This document shows, piece by piece, positions 8,412 through 17,191 of a DNA stretch of 64,000 nt. The DNA is from Coriobacteriaceae bacterium. Lineage in GTDB: Bacteria > Actinomycetota > Coriobacteriia > Coriobacteriales > Coriobacteriaceae. Each line of letters begins with the position of its first letter. Within the stretch, counting starts at the first letter, position 1. The position numbers were made by a program, and so were the translations under genes. The notes beneath the pieces are model-generated. The model did not search any database. It saw only the letters and a list, made by a program, of their open reading frames with translations, and was not told the DNA's origin. The stretch spans positions 2,259,158 to 2,323,157 of the forward strand of contig CP107217.1 in NCBI GenBank assembly GCA_025757745.1, written 5' to 3'.

Positions 8412-8981
8412 TTACGCACCTCCATGCGGCGGCACCAGCACGCCATCCTTGACTGCACAGCCCCATGCCTCTGCAGCTGCATCGCCGGGCGTGGATTGAA
8501 TTGCCTGGGTCGAAATGTCAACGACCAGGTTCTTCCCATCTGCCTTCTGCTCAGTCACGCTCTTGATGAGCACATCGGTTTTGCCCATCGGAGCAACGGG
8601 AGACGTCCAGTAGTAGTACCCGTCGGACGCGACAACCCAAGACGAGGCGGTGTTAGAAGCAGATGCCTTGGACACACTGCCCCACGCAATGACGTAGTCG
8701 GTGCCGGCAACTGGTTCATCCCACAGGCGCGCGCCATTCTGGTCCTGCCAGTAGATATCCACCGCAACACGCAGGTATGCCGGGGCCGAGCCGTTGTTTG
8801 TAATCATGACGTTGCTCTTCACATTGCCATCGAGCTTCTCATCTACCGAGGGCGCCACCGAACCAAAACCAAACTCGTTGACCAGCACGCCCGTAACCGA
8901 AAGCCACGCAAAGGTACCGGCAGCGCCAGCCAACAGGAGAACGCCAACAAGGAGGGCGACGATTTGCTTGCGCTTAGTCAT
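8412..8981 (-). CDS. SipW-dependent-type secreted subunit (third)
   Basis: 189 residues. The N-terminus MTKRKQIVALLVGVLLLAGAAG is followed by TFAWLSVTGVLVNEFGFGSV, matching the SipW-type signal peptide (basic, hydrophobic, then GTFAW..T..N.F..G). The rest is a beta-rich domain with the paired patterns ITNNGSAPAYLRVAVDIYW and DGYYYWTSPVAPMGKTDVLIKSV, typical of camelysin/TasA-like proteins. The start overlaps the stop of the 1,819-residue gene (TAGGATG), implying translational coupling. Probably a minor filament subunit or linker; that role is inferred. Confidence 0.8.
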   Translation of the reverse strand: MTKRKQIVALLVGVLLLAGAAGTFAWLSVTGVLVNEFGFGSVAPSVDEKLDGNVKSNVMITNNGSAPAYLRVAVDIYWQDQNGARLWDEPVAGTDYVIAWGSVSKASASNTASSWVVASDGYYYWTSPVAPMGKTDVLIKSVTEQKADGKNLVVDISTQAIQSTPGDAAAEAWGCAVKDGVLVPPHGGA

Positions 8982-8982
8982 C

Positions 8983-11900
8983 CTAGTCCTCCTTCTTCAG
9001 CGTGCCGTTTTTCCAAACATTCTTGGCACGCGAGCCACCATCGACCCATTTGTCATTCGCGCGCGTGTTGACGCACGTCACCACGGTGTCGCCCGCACTC
9101 GAGGCAGACGAGATGATGAGCTCGGCAGATTTGCCGGGCGCCTTGCCCGGCGTACTCAGTTCACCCTCGTAGCGCCATGCCCAAGCCGTGTCTTCCTCGA
9201 CGGTATAGGTGCCCGCCGGAGCAGCAAATTGCACGCTGCCGACATACCAGACCTCACCGTTTTCGTCGCGCTGCTCGCTAACTTTCACCTCGACCATGCG
9301 CGTCTCGGCAGGAGAACCCTCCGACGCCTTTCGCGTTACCTTAAAGCGGAACGTTTGCCCCATTGCGCTGGCGTCGGTAGTCTTTTTAACGATCGTCAGC
9401 GCATGATTCTGGGTAAATTTGAACACGGCATTACCGGGACCTTGCTCGCCTTCGCCTGTCTTCTTGGACTCCAGGCGGTTGACCAGGTCGAACGAGCCGC
9501 CACCCGAACCCAGACTGTAGAGCGAGACAAACTTGCCGTTCACAGGCTTTTCCGCCGCAGAAACGCCCTCTGCACCAGGGCCGTAGCTTGCCTGCGTTAC
9601 CGTAACAGTCAGTTGCGTCCCCATAAACGGCTTGGCAAAGCAGACCTTAAACGGCGCATTGTCGGCACTGTCACCGACGGTGTTGGCCGCGGCGGGATCG
9701 AGCAGCCACTTAAGCTGCGCGGTCATAGTTACGGGGCTCGCGGGATCAGACGTATCGTTGGCAACCACGCGATACGTCACAGGATACAGGTCCATGTCAC
9801 CCTTGACTGGCTCGCCCTTGAACTCATCCCAAGACTTTGCAGTGCCATCGGCACCCACATATCGCCACTCCAAGAAGAGCTCGCGCTTATCGCCATTGGC
9901 AGCAGCCTGTTCATCGAGCAGCGCGACGATCTTGGAGTGGGCGTCCGGGTCGTACGCCACGGATTTTTGCTCCATCACAGGATTGCCGCTCTCGTCCATT
10001 TTGGGAACATCGACCGTGTAGACAAAGCCAGGCTTACCGTCCTGCGCGCGCTCGTCGCCCGAGTCGACCGTCGCCGTAAAGATGACCGCCCCGTCGACGC
10101 TGTGATAGCGCACCTTATACGGCGTGACCTTGTACACCGCGGTATACGTCGCGCCCTTAAAGGGTTCACTACCCTCGAGGGGATACTTATCGTCTTCGGT
10201 CATCAGAGTGTATTTACTATCGGATTCATAGTCACGCGACCAGCCGACAAAGTCGTACTTGGTGCCATCCTTGTCGACAACCTCAGCTGTAGCTCTTACT
10301 TCCAGCGAAATTTGATCGCCAGAGTCGGTGCGCGAAAGAGAACGCACGGCATAGGGATCATCCAGATTAGCATCGATATTCGATTGGACAATTACCGCGC
10401 TGGCACGGTAGACCGGGTACAGCTCCATGGGGGCGTTGACCACCGTGTTTTTAGTCACCATGGAAACGCCGTCCGACCAAACGACATAACCGCTGCTAGG
10501 CTCTGGCTTATTATCCGTCCAACCTACGAAGGCGTTGTATGCGCCCGTTGCAGCATCGATGTCTCCAATGTTATACGTTGGCAGCGGCATGCCATCTTTA
10601 AGGTCACCGAGCTTATCGCCCTCTTGGGCAAGCTTGCCGTCAACGTCGGAGTCGTTGAGATGATACACCACCGCAATGGGCGTGTAGTAGGCCACAAACG
10701 TATAGGGCTTTCCGGGCTCCACGGGATAGGAATAGGCATTGCCGCCCTCGCCCGTCGGCTCAAGTTTCTTTACTGTTCCGTCGGAAAGCTCGATCTCGAG
10801 CTTCTTAAGCTGATAGGCGCCACCAGTACCGTCGGCATACACCGTCGTCGTAATGTCGGGGCTCACCGTAGCCACCACAGACCCGTCGTCTTGCGTGGTC
10901 AGCGTGGGCTTGATATCCCAGTTGGGTACGTTAACCCCATTAGTTCCGTCAAAGCCCTTGCGGTGCAGGTTGGTGGTGTAGCTAACGTCGTACTTTATGT
11001 ACACGGGATAGGCATCCTGCCACTGGGTAACCTTGGACGCGTTGGTCGCCAAGTACGGCGTCGCTTTTTCCGGATCACTTGTCACATAGGGGTCACCGGC
11101 AACATCATAGATATAGTTCCAGACGTCAGAATCCTTCTGGACCTCGGCGGTCGAAATCCAACCAAGGAACTTATAGCCATCCACGGCCATGTCGGCATCG
11201 GTCGGAGAGGCTTCAAGCGTCAGATTGGGATTGACGTCGCCCTTCTTTCCGCCCTCGGGCTTATCGTTTACCGTCTGATTGGTATGGATAAACGGATATT
11301 TATAGGTGTAGGTGCTATCGGAGCCCAGCAGCAACGGGGCCTCATAGCGTCGCGTGACACTCTTAACCGAGGCACCGCCCTTGCCATAAAAGCTGACGCT
11401 TGTCGTCACCATGGCGCGCATGTAATACTCCGAATCGATGCCAATCTCGCTCTGAACGGGGTTGCCCACGCAGGTCCAGTATCCGCCTTGACGCTCGAGG
11501 GTCCAGAAATTTAAGCGGTATCGCTCGCTCGCCGGCCTAAAGTAAAACTTCAGCGCTCCTGCGACCCACTCGTCATCCAGCGTGCCCGAACCCGGGAAAT
11601 CCGTATCGGCAATGACATTTTTTCGGGTATCCGCACCTGTATCGTTTTTGACCGTATGCGAATACGCCTTCAAAGGCGCCACGATGAGTGTCTCTGCCCC
11701 AAAGCGCCCCTCATTGCATTCGTCCTTATAGTTTTCCTTCAGTCCGTGATAGACGTGCTCGGGATCCCAGTGCACGATATTCTCCCGCACGTAGCTCGAT
11801 CCGACCTGCTCGTTGAACGAGGTTTGGTACCCGTTCCACACAGAGCAGAGGAGTCTGGATTCCTTATAGGCATCGTTCGTCATAGACTTGACGTAATAAT

Positions 11901-14442
11901 CCACGCGGTACTCAAAGCGCGCGGTATAGGTATGCGGAACGGTCAGGTCCACATTGTCGGGAAGCGTGTAACTGGGGTCGCGGCTTACGCGCACCTCGAC
12001 CTCGGACCCATCGGCAGTCTGCTTGTTTTCGTACCAGCCCAGGAAGCGGTAGCCGTCAGGCAACGCGCCCCCATCGGACAAGGGCTTATTGTCTACACCG
12101 CGCACCTGCACTGTATAGACACTGGCGCCATCCTCGGAAGTCTGGACATCGACATGGGTGTTGCCCACGCCGACACGCTGGGTCTTATCTTCAAGCTCAT
12201 CCTGTTCATTGCCCTCGAACACTGTCATGATGTTCGAGACGTAGTCACTGTACACCGGATAGAAGTCGGTCGGGCCAAGCACGGTAATCTCGGTACCGGC
12301 AGGATAGAACGCGCCGGCATTTTTTAGCTCGGCGAGCTGGGTCGAGGTAATGGCCGCATAGCCGCCGTTCATCCCAGCCTCGTCACTCGGCTGCGTCGTC
12401 CAGCCGATAAAGGTGGCACTGGCAGACAGAGTACCGCGGTCCGCAGGGGCAGCCGGCTTTAAACCGACACCATAGCGATACCAATCCGTCGACTTGTCGT
12501 GCGCGGCGCCACTCTTACAATCAAGCGTCTCGCCCTTAACGTTATAGAACAGCACCTGCGCCTCGTACGAAGCGATAAACAGGTCGTTGCCCTTAAAACC
12601 GTCGGCCCCCTTGGCATTATCGGCGGTATAGGTTGACGTTTTCTCGTGCGCCTCGCTCTTCTGGACCTGCTTGCCGGCAGCCACCGCAGGGTCATCGGTC
12701 TTGCCGTTAAACCAGCTGTTGTCATGATCGATGCGGTTCACTTTAACCCCGGGCTCGCGGAACCAGCCCATAAAACGGTAGCCGCCGTTCTCCTTGGTCA
12801 GGCCATCAGGCTTTGCGGAGGTATCCTGCTTAAACGTTACCGATGTATCGCCCTGGGCCAAACCCTGAGCCGTTCCCGCCAGCACGGCGCTCACGGCAAA
12901 GGCATACGGATCCGAGGTCGCCTGATCAATACCGAGTTTGGTTGCCGTAATTGTCGCGGTGCCCGCACCGGGAAAATCGATCGTCGCCTTAACGCTTTGG
13001 CCATGCACGGGAATTTTCAGCTTGTAATCCATCGCCCACTCATTGGGGTGCGGGGCACCCAGGGCCTTGTCGTTAGCGGTCGAGCGCATGGTGCCGGCAC
13101 AGAAGTCGTAGTCGTGCTCTTCCCACAGCTCGCGCGTGGTGTAGCGTTCGTCATCCCACGGACCATAGCCATCGCCCTTAGTGGTGCCGTCGCCACCAAA
13201 CGAGGGGATTTTCTTTTTGGCAGGGTTGCCCTGGCTGTTGCCAGAAAGGCTCACACTCGGCTTAAAGTAGCACTCGGTGACCGTGGCATCATCCTTGTTG
13301 GCACGCGCGGCAATGCCGCCCAGGTTCACATCGTTTTGAATGATGGGGATCACGGCGATGGGATTGTACTGGCGCGAACTCAAATCGCCCGCAAAATGGC
13401 TGCGGACGAGCTCGTTGCCCTCGGCGGTCAAAATTCGGCCCGCCAGGCCGCCTGTCCACGCACGCGTCACGGCGACGACGCCCACATATGACGCGGCATA
13501 GCTGTAGCACTGCGCCGTCGAGAAGCAGTCGATAATCTTGGCCTCGCCCGCCATGCAGCCCACAAAACCCGAGGCGTACACGTTGTTGCCGCCCAGGGCG
13601 CCAATAGCCACGTCGTACTTATTGGTGACGTCGGTCATGCCCTTCTCGGCAATCGAGCCGTCGTCCTTACGCGTCGGCGTCACGCGGCAGTACTCGATAG
13701 TCGAGTACTTAACGTAGCCGGCAAACGCCGCCATATACAGACCCTCACCGCCGAGCGCCTGCACGCCCGAGGTCGTATTGTTGACGGCACGGCCGCCACG
13801 GACCTCGCAGTTGTAGAGGGTGCAGCCGTCGAGCTCGCCGGCGATGAGACCGCCCTCAAAGCCTGCGTTGGTAATGAGGTTGAGAGCATTGTTGGCGCAG
13901 GTCACGTGCAGCGTGCTCTCCATGACCATAACGTTTTCGAAGCGCGTATTGACGGCCTTGCCCACGATAATGCCACCGCGGAAGTCCGCCCACACGTTGG
14001 CGTCCTTGACCAGGAAGTTTTTGATGGTGGCACCGTTGGTCTCGGCAAAAAATCCCGTATCGCGCTCGGGGTCAAAAGCGTCTTTATCGTAGTTCAGGCC
14101 CTCAACGGTGTGGTTTTGACCATCGAACACGCCCTTAAACGGATGCTCCTTGTTGCCAAACGACAGATGCTTAACGGTGTGCGAGACAATGGTCTTCATG
14201 TCGTCATCATTAAGCACGATATCGTTATCGAGATAAACGTGCCAGCCGGACGTATCGCGCTCGCGCGACAGCGCCACGTACACCAAAAAGTCAGCCTCGT
14301 TTTTGATGTGGAATTCGGTTTTGGCCTCGGGCACATCCTCGGCATGCACCGCCGTCGGCAGCGCCATAACGCAGCAAAGGGCAATCGCCGCGACGGCAAC
14401 TAGCCTGCTAAGCACGCCCCGGTTCATGTTCTTGATCTTCAT
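8983..14442 (-). CDS. giant secreted repeat protein (beta-helix plus InlB-like repeats)
   Basis: 1,819 residues. Residues 1-34 are a Sec signal peptide (LVAVAAIALCCVMALPTAVHA). About 40-330 is a right-handed beta-helix/GLUG-like region (GVFDGQNHTVEGLNYD, FFAETNGATIKNFLVKD, GGIIVGKAVNTRFENV). About 480-1600 is a series of InlB B-repeat-like modules with recurring F-x-GW ... Y-P-V-Y motifs (YRFMGWFREP, FIGWTTQPSDEAG, YRFLGWYENK, YKFLGWISTAE, YDFVGWSRDYES). About 1670-1800 is a SpaA/Cna-B-like domain (LTIVKKTTDASAMGQTFRFKVTR). There is no LPxTG or C-terminal membrane segment, so attachment must depend on partners. ATG 14442 lies 3 bases after the preceding stop, with GGAGG 11 bases upstream. Likely an adhesin or scaffold; function inferred. 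Confidence 0.85.
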   Translation of the reverse strand: MKIKNMNRGVLSRLVAVAAIALCCVMALPTAVHAEDVPEAKTEFHIKNEADFLVYVALSRERDTSGWHVYLDNDIVLNDDDMKTIVSHTVKHLSFGNKEHPFKGVFDGQNHTVEGLNYDKDAFDPERDTGFFAETNGATIKNFLVKDANVWADFRGGIIVGKAVNTRFENVMVMESTLHVTCANNALNLITNAGFEGGLIAGELDGCTLYNCEVRGGRAVNNTTSGVQALGGEGLYMAAFAGYVKYSTIEYCRVTPTRKDDGSIAEKGMTDVTNKYDVAIGALGGNNVYASGFVGCMAGEAKIIDCFSTAQCYSYAASYVGVVAVTRAWTGGLAGRILTAEGNELVRSHFAGDLSSRQYNPIAVIPIIQNDVNLGGIAARANKDDATVTECYFKPSVSLSGNSQGNPAKKKIPSFGGDGTTKGDGYGPWDDERYTTRELWEEHDYDFCAGTMRSTANDKALGAPHPNEWAMDYKLKIPVHGQSVKATIDFPGAGTATITATKLGIDQATSDPYAFAVSAVLAGTAQGLAQGDTSVTFKQDTSAKPDGLTKENGGYRFMGWFREPGVKVNRIDHDNSWFNGKTDDPAVAAGKQVQKSEAHEKTSTYTADNAKGADGFKGNDLFIASYEAQVLFYNVKGETLDCKSGAAHDKSTDWYRYGVGLKPAAPADRGTLSASATFIGWTTQPSDEAGMNGGYAAITSTQLAELKNAGAFYPAGTEITVLGPTDFYPVYSDYVSNIMTVFEGNEQDELEDKTQRVGVGNTHVDVQTSEDGASVYTVQVRGVDNKPLSDGGALPDGYRFLGWYENKQTADGSEVEVRVSRDPSYTLPDNVDLTVPHTYTARFEYRVDYYVKSMTNDAYKESRLLCSVWNGYQTSFNEQVGSSYVRENIVHWDPEHVYHGLKENYKDECNEGRFGAETLIVAPLKAYSHTVKNDTGADTRKNVIADTDFPGSGTLDDEWVAGALKFYFRPASERYRLNFWTLERQGGYWTCVGNPVQSEIGIDSEYYMRAMVTTSVSFYGKGGASVKSVTRRYEAPLLLGSDSTYTYKYPFIHTNQTVNDKPEGGKKGDVNPNLTLEASPTDADMAVDGYKFLGWISTAEVQKDSDVWNYIYDVAGDPYVTSDPEKATPYLATNASKVTQWQDAYPVYIKYDVSYTTNLHRKGFDGTNGVNVPNWDIKPTLTTQDDGSVVATVSPDITTTVYADGTGGAYQLKKLEIELSDGTVKKLEPTGEGGNAYSYPVEPGKPYTFVAYYTPIAVVYHLNDSDVDGKLAQEGDKLGDLKDGMPLPTYNIGDIDAATGAYNAFVGWTDNKPEPSSGYVVWSDGVSMVTKNTVVNAPMELYPVYRASAVIVQSNIDANLDDPYAVRSLSRTDSGDQISLEVRATAEVVDKDGTKYDFVGWSRDYESDSKYTLMTEDDKYPLEGSEPFKGATYTAVYKVTPYKVRYHSVDGAVIFTATVDSGDERAQDGKPGFVYTVDVPKMDESGNPVMEQKSVAYDPDAHSKIVALLDEQAAANGDKRELFLEWRYVGADGTAKSWDEFKGEPVKGDMDLYPVTYRVVANDTSDPASPVTMTAQLKWLLDPAAANTVGDSADNAPFKVCFAKPFMGTQLTVTVTQASYGPGAEGVSAAEKPVNGKFVSLYSLGSGGGSFDLVNRLESKKTGEGEQGPGNAVFKFTQNHALTIVKKTTDASAMGQTFRFKVTRKASEGSPAETRMVEVKVSEQRDENGEVWYVGSVQFAAPAGTYTVEEDTAWAWRYEGELSTPGKAPGKSAELIISSASSAGDTVVTCVNTRANDKWVDGGSRAKNVWKNGTLKKED

Positions 14443-14445
14443 AGG

Positions 14446-15093
14446 CTAGTTCGCCTCCGGCCAGCCCGCGACGTCAAGCACGTCGAGGACGGTATCGCTT
14501 TCCTGCTGGTTTTTGGCCTGCACGGCCTGCACATCGATATCGAGCCTGAAGGAGCCGCCGCGCGCGGCATCGTGGTAGTCGTCCACAAAGCGCAGCGAGT
14601 CCATGAGGCTTTCCGTCATGGCGCCGGGGTCGAGCGTGCCGCCACGCCCGGCCAATCCACGGTAGTAGTACCACCCATCGCCGCCATCGATCCACGGGGA
14701 CCCCTCGCCCGCGTCCACATGAAACGCAACGTTGCCCGAGGCATCCGCGCACGAGCCGTCGGGTGCCACTGACGTCATGTGCAGACGCGCGCGAACGTAC
14801 TCAGGCTGCGTGCCGACGTTCTCCACGCGCACAATGCGGCTGATGTCAGAACCCCCGGCCTTGGTGTCGGGATAGTCCCCGTGCTCGTTGGGCTCAAACG
14901 GAATCTCCTCGCCCTGCTCGTTGAGGGTGTATTCGCAGACTCGTACCTTCACGCTGCCAAACGATAGAACGTTGTTCGCCGGAACCATATCAACGGTAAA
15001 AGCCAGCGTGCCGCACAGGCACGCCAGGGCCAACAGCGCCATCGCGGCAAGCGCCAAGGTGCGTTTCTGATTGTCGGAAAGATTGTTGAGCAT
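14446..15093 (-). CDS. SipW-dependent-type secreted subunit (second)
   Basis: 215 residues. The N-terminus LSDNQKRTLALAAMALLALACL is followed by GTLAFTVDMVPANNVLSFGSV, a SipW-type signal sequence. The mature domain has the camelysin-like layout: SRIVRVENVGTQPEYVRARLHM, then DGGDGWYYYRGLAG with a release of strands after it. It begins 85 bp after the 234-residue subunit gene, with a strong hairpin between them. It ends 3 bp before the giant protein's start. Probably an assembly or accessory subunit of the same fibre. Confidence 0.8.
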   Translation of the reverse strand: MLNNLSDNQKRTLALAAMALLALACLCGTLAFTVDMVPANNVLSFGSVKVRVCEYTLNEQGEEIPFEPNEHGDYPDTKAGGSDISRIVRVENVGTQPEYVRARLHMTSVAPDGSCADASGNVAFHVDAGEGSPWIDGGDGWYYYRGLAGRGGTLDPGAMTESLMDSLRFVDDYHDAARGGSFRLDIDVQAVQAKNQQESDTVLDVLDVAGWPEAN

Positions 15094-15123
15094 TACGTTC
15101 GCCAGTCGTCGATAGGGGGGACC

Positions 15124-15167
15124 GAGATCCCGGCCCGAATATAGGGGTGGGGGCGGGCCGGGATCTC
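15124..15167 (-). promoter_or_regulatory. 14-bp stem hairpin between first and second subunit genes
   Basis: Perfect stem gagatcccggcccg (15124-15137) with cgggccgggatctc (15154-15167) and a 16-base loop. No T-run follows it. It sits 12 bases past the stop of the first SipW substrate gene. Such a structure could act as an attenuator or 3' stabiliser, giving more mRNA for the upstream (presumed major) subunit. Confidence 0.6.
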
Positions 15168-15178
15168 AGTGGGGGGGG

Positions 15179-15883
15179 TTACTTCTTGGATTCTGCCCAA
15201 GTCTTAGCCTGAGCAACGGCGTTGGCGGCCGGAGTGGTCTCCTCGCCCTTCTGATCGGCGCCGAAGATGTAAGCAGAGACCGTCATCTTGGGGTTCTCAG
15301 CAACCATGGAGCCATCCAGGGTGCTGGGGAACACGACCTTGCTAAACAGCTCGCCGGTGTAGACATCCGCGGCAGCATCCTTAGCGCTCAGGACAGCAGG
15401 GCCGTTCGTGGAACCTTTAGCGTACATGAACAGACCGCTCAGATACTTTCCGCCGGCAGAGGTGGTCACTTGACCGTCAACCGGCTTCCAGTTGTTGTTG
15501 AGTGCGAAGTACGGGATGTTCTCGTGAGCGGTGCCTTCCTTGACCATGGCGTTCTTCACATAGATGAACACGTAGGCGTCGTCGGAACCCTTCTTGATGC
15601 CAACGTTGGGGTTCTTGTCGGTGGTGGTGCCAGGAACGATCTTGGAGTTTTCAACCCACTTGGTCTCGAACAGGTAGGCTTTGCCGTCATTCGTTTGGTC
15701 GCCGGGCTTCTCGGGATCAGTCGGATCAGGTTTTTTGTCCGTAGGGCCAAAGCTGCCGACCGTAAACACGTTCTCCAGGCTCTGCGTAGCCGTCAGCCAT
15801 GCATAGGTGCCAACGCCGGCGGCCAGCACCAACAGCAGCAGGGCGGCAATGATGCCGTAGCGCTTTTTCTTCTTGTTTTCCAT
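15179..15883 (-). CDS. TasA-like SipW-dependent secreted protein (presumed major subunit)
   Basis: 234 residues from ATG 15883 with GGAAGAG about 7 bases upstream. The N-terminus MENKKKKRYGIIAALLLLVL is followed by GVGTYAWLTATQSLENVFTVGSF, the hallmark SipW-type signal peptide. A Pro/Asp linker (PTDKKPDPTDPEKPGDQ) leads to a single beta-rich domain with AYVFIYVKNAMVKEG and GSMVAENPKMTVSAYIFGAD. TasA and CalY relatives form extracellular fibres or camelysin-like surface protease. It is first after the signal peptidase gene and is followed by a hairpin, a common arrangement for an abundant subunit. Fibre formation is inferred from the family, not seen. Confidence 0.85.
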   Translation of the reverse strand: MENKKKKRYGIIAALLLLVLAAGVGTYAWLTATQSLENVFTVGSFGPTDKKPDPTDPEKPGDQTNDGKAYLFETKWVENSKIVPGTTTDKNPNVGIKKGSDDAYVFIYVKNAMVKEGTAHENIPYFALNNNWKPVDGQVTTSAGGKYLSGLFMYAKGSTNGPAVLSAKDAAADVYTGELFSKVVFPSTLDGSMVAENPKMTVSAYIFGADQKGEETTPAANAVAQAKTWAESKK

Positions 15884-15954
15884 CGTTCTCTTCCTTTCGA
15901 GAATCGTCTTCCCCGGCAACGGCCCCCTACCGCCGCCGACGCTTTTCCCTGCCG

Positions 15955-16476
15955 CTATGAACGCCGCTCCCTCGCATGCACGCGGGCATGCTTGCCCGCA
16001 GGCTCGTCGGGAACCATCCGATCGAGCACTATCGACGCCGTGATCAGCAGCGCCAGAACGGCCACCACAACAAGCAAACCAGGCATCGTCGTGCAATATG
16101 CGTTGACGAAGCCCAGGTAAGGGACACAAAAAGAAACAGTGCCGATAACACTCGAAAAAGGCGTCTGCTCGGCATCGTGCATGATGGTTCCATCTGCATT
16201 TTTGTTTGCGATTCCCTGCGTGCTAATCGTCTGCGCCACAGGGTCGATCTCGTACACCTGGTGCGTCACCACGGCGCCGTCCGATCGGTAAAAGGTTGCA
16301 TTGTCGCCCACGGCAATATCCGTTGGCTCAACCTGGCGGACAAACACCATGGAGCCAACGGGAAGCTCGGGTTCCATAGAGCCCGAAAGCACAGCAAAGG
16401 GCGTGTATCCAAATGCGCGAGGCACAAAAGAAACAACGGCAAGGGCTATGACAAGCGCGAACGCCAAGCTACTCAA
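15955..16476 (-). CDS. sipW: SipW-type signal peptidase I
   Basis: 173 residues in this reading. Short N-terminal membrane segment, then GYTPFAVLSGSMEPELPVGSMVFV with presumed catalytic Ser33, and GAVVTHQVYEID with His72 in place of the bacterial Lys, as in SipW/archaeal-eukaryal type signal peptidases. A second membrane segment (LLVVVAVLALLITASIVL) is near the C-terminus. It would cleave the SipW-type signal peptides encoded immediately downstream. The N-terminus is about 10-15 residues shorter than usual. The only in-frame starts are TTG codons without a clear ribosome site, and ATG at about 16497 is in another frame, so the start is uncertain or the 5' end is altered. Confidence 0.85.
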   Translation of the reverse strand: MSSLAFALVIALAVVSFVPRAFGYTPFAVLSGSMEPELPVGSMVFVRQVEPTDIAVGDNATFYRSDGAVVTHQVYEIDPVAQTISTQGIANKNADGTIMHDAEQTPFSSVIGTVSFCVPYLGFVNAYCTTMPGLLVVVAVLALLITASIVLDRMVPDEPAGKHARVHARERRS

Positions 16477-16915
16477 AAGTGCAATAAATCATTTGAGTCT
16501 ACGCGCCGTCAAAGTGATAATTCACACCCCTTGAGGACCTATTCGACCCATCCAAAGGTCAGCAAGTTTCAACAGGAACCGCAAGGCGCTTGAAAAGTGA
16601 GTCCGAAATAAGCCAATTTGGAATCTTTTCGTAATAAAAACATAGCGATGTGCTACACATTTTTCAATGTTTTATCGCTAAATGCTACTTATTTTGGCGT
16701 AAGTGGTCATTTATCCCCAAATTAGTCTGTTTTATCCAATACTTATAACTAACCCCCTACGCAACTTCCCCATAGAAGGTTCGATTTTTTTGCGAAACTA
16801 AAATAATGGTACCCCCCCACATTAAAACAAACTACTGGAAGTGTCATTTATTTCCGACCCCTCCTTTGCCGGAGTTTTATGACAGCCCCATGTAGTTCGC
16901 AGCCCATAACCCTCT
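16477..16915. other. AT-rich gene-free leader upstream of the SipW operon
   Basis: About 440 bp that is visibly more AT-rich than its surroundings and has no credible gene. It must hold the operon promoter, but no convincing -35/-10 pair was identified. A stem tagcgat (16643-16649) with atcgcta (16674-16680) encloses a smaller one. ACTCAAA/TTTGAGT arms flank the expected translation start of the signal peptidase. Confidence 0.5.
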
Positions 16916-17112
16916 GAAAACCGTGTCCCAGCATTCGCTTGCGAAATGGGATGCGGTTGCCACAGAGCCCCCAACGGGAAACCGCATCCCATTCCAAAGG
17001 CGGGACGCAGCTTCCGCAACCCCACCCATCCGGAAATCCCATCCCACTCCGCACACATCCGGGCATAGAACAATCAGCTTACTAGGCCTTCCATCAATAA
17101 AGGGGCGCCCTC
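16916..17112. repeat. alternating-inverted repeat, copy C2, with conserved tail
   Basis: Forward units start at 16916, 16977 and 17032; reverse units (GGGATGCGGTTGCC, GGGACGCAGCTTCC) start at 16948 and 17002. Spacings are 32, 29, 25 and 30, versus a strict 32/30 in copy C1, so this copy has small deletions. The tail after 17032 (CCCACTCC...GGCATA...ATCAGCTTA.TAGGCCTTC) matches the tail of C1 in the same orientation. Confidence 0.82.
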
Positions 17113-17120
17113 GTGTCATG

Positions 17121-17149
17121 AAAAAAAGCCTCGAGAACTTCGAGGCTTT
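17121..17149 (-). terminator. intrinsic terminator of the flavodoxin gene
   Basis: Stem aaagcctcgagaa/ttcgaggcttt (17125-17149) followed on the minus strand by a run of seven T (17121-17127). It lies 43 bp after the flavodoxin stop. Confidence 0.85.
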
Positions 17150-17191
17150 CACATTTGTATTGTTTTGCACGAAGGACCGCGAACGGCGAAG

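Noticed and set aside
8794..11514. 906-residue plus-strand frame opposite the giant surface protein
   Set aside because: Antisense to a gene with clear domains and signal peptide; composition rich in His/Arg/Val without motifs. A shadow frame despite its length.
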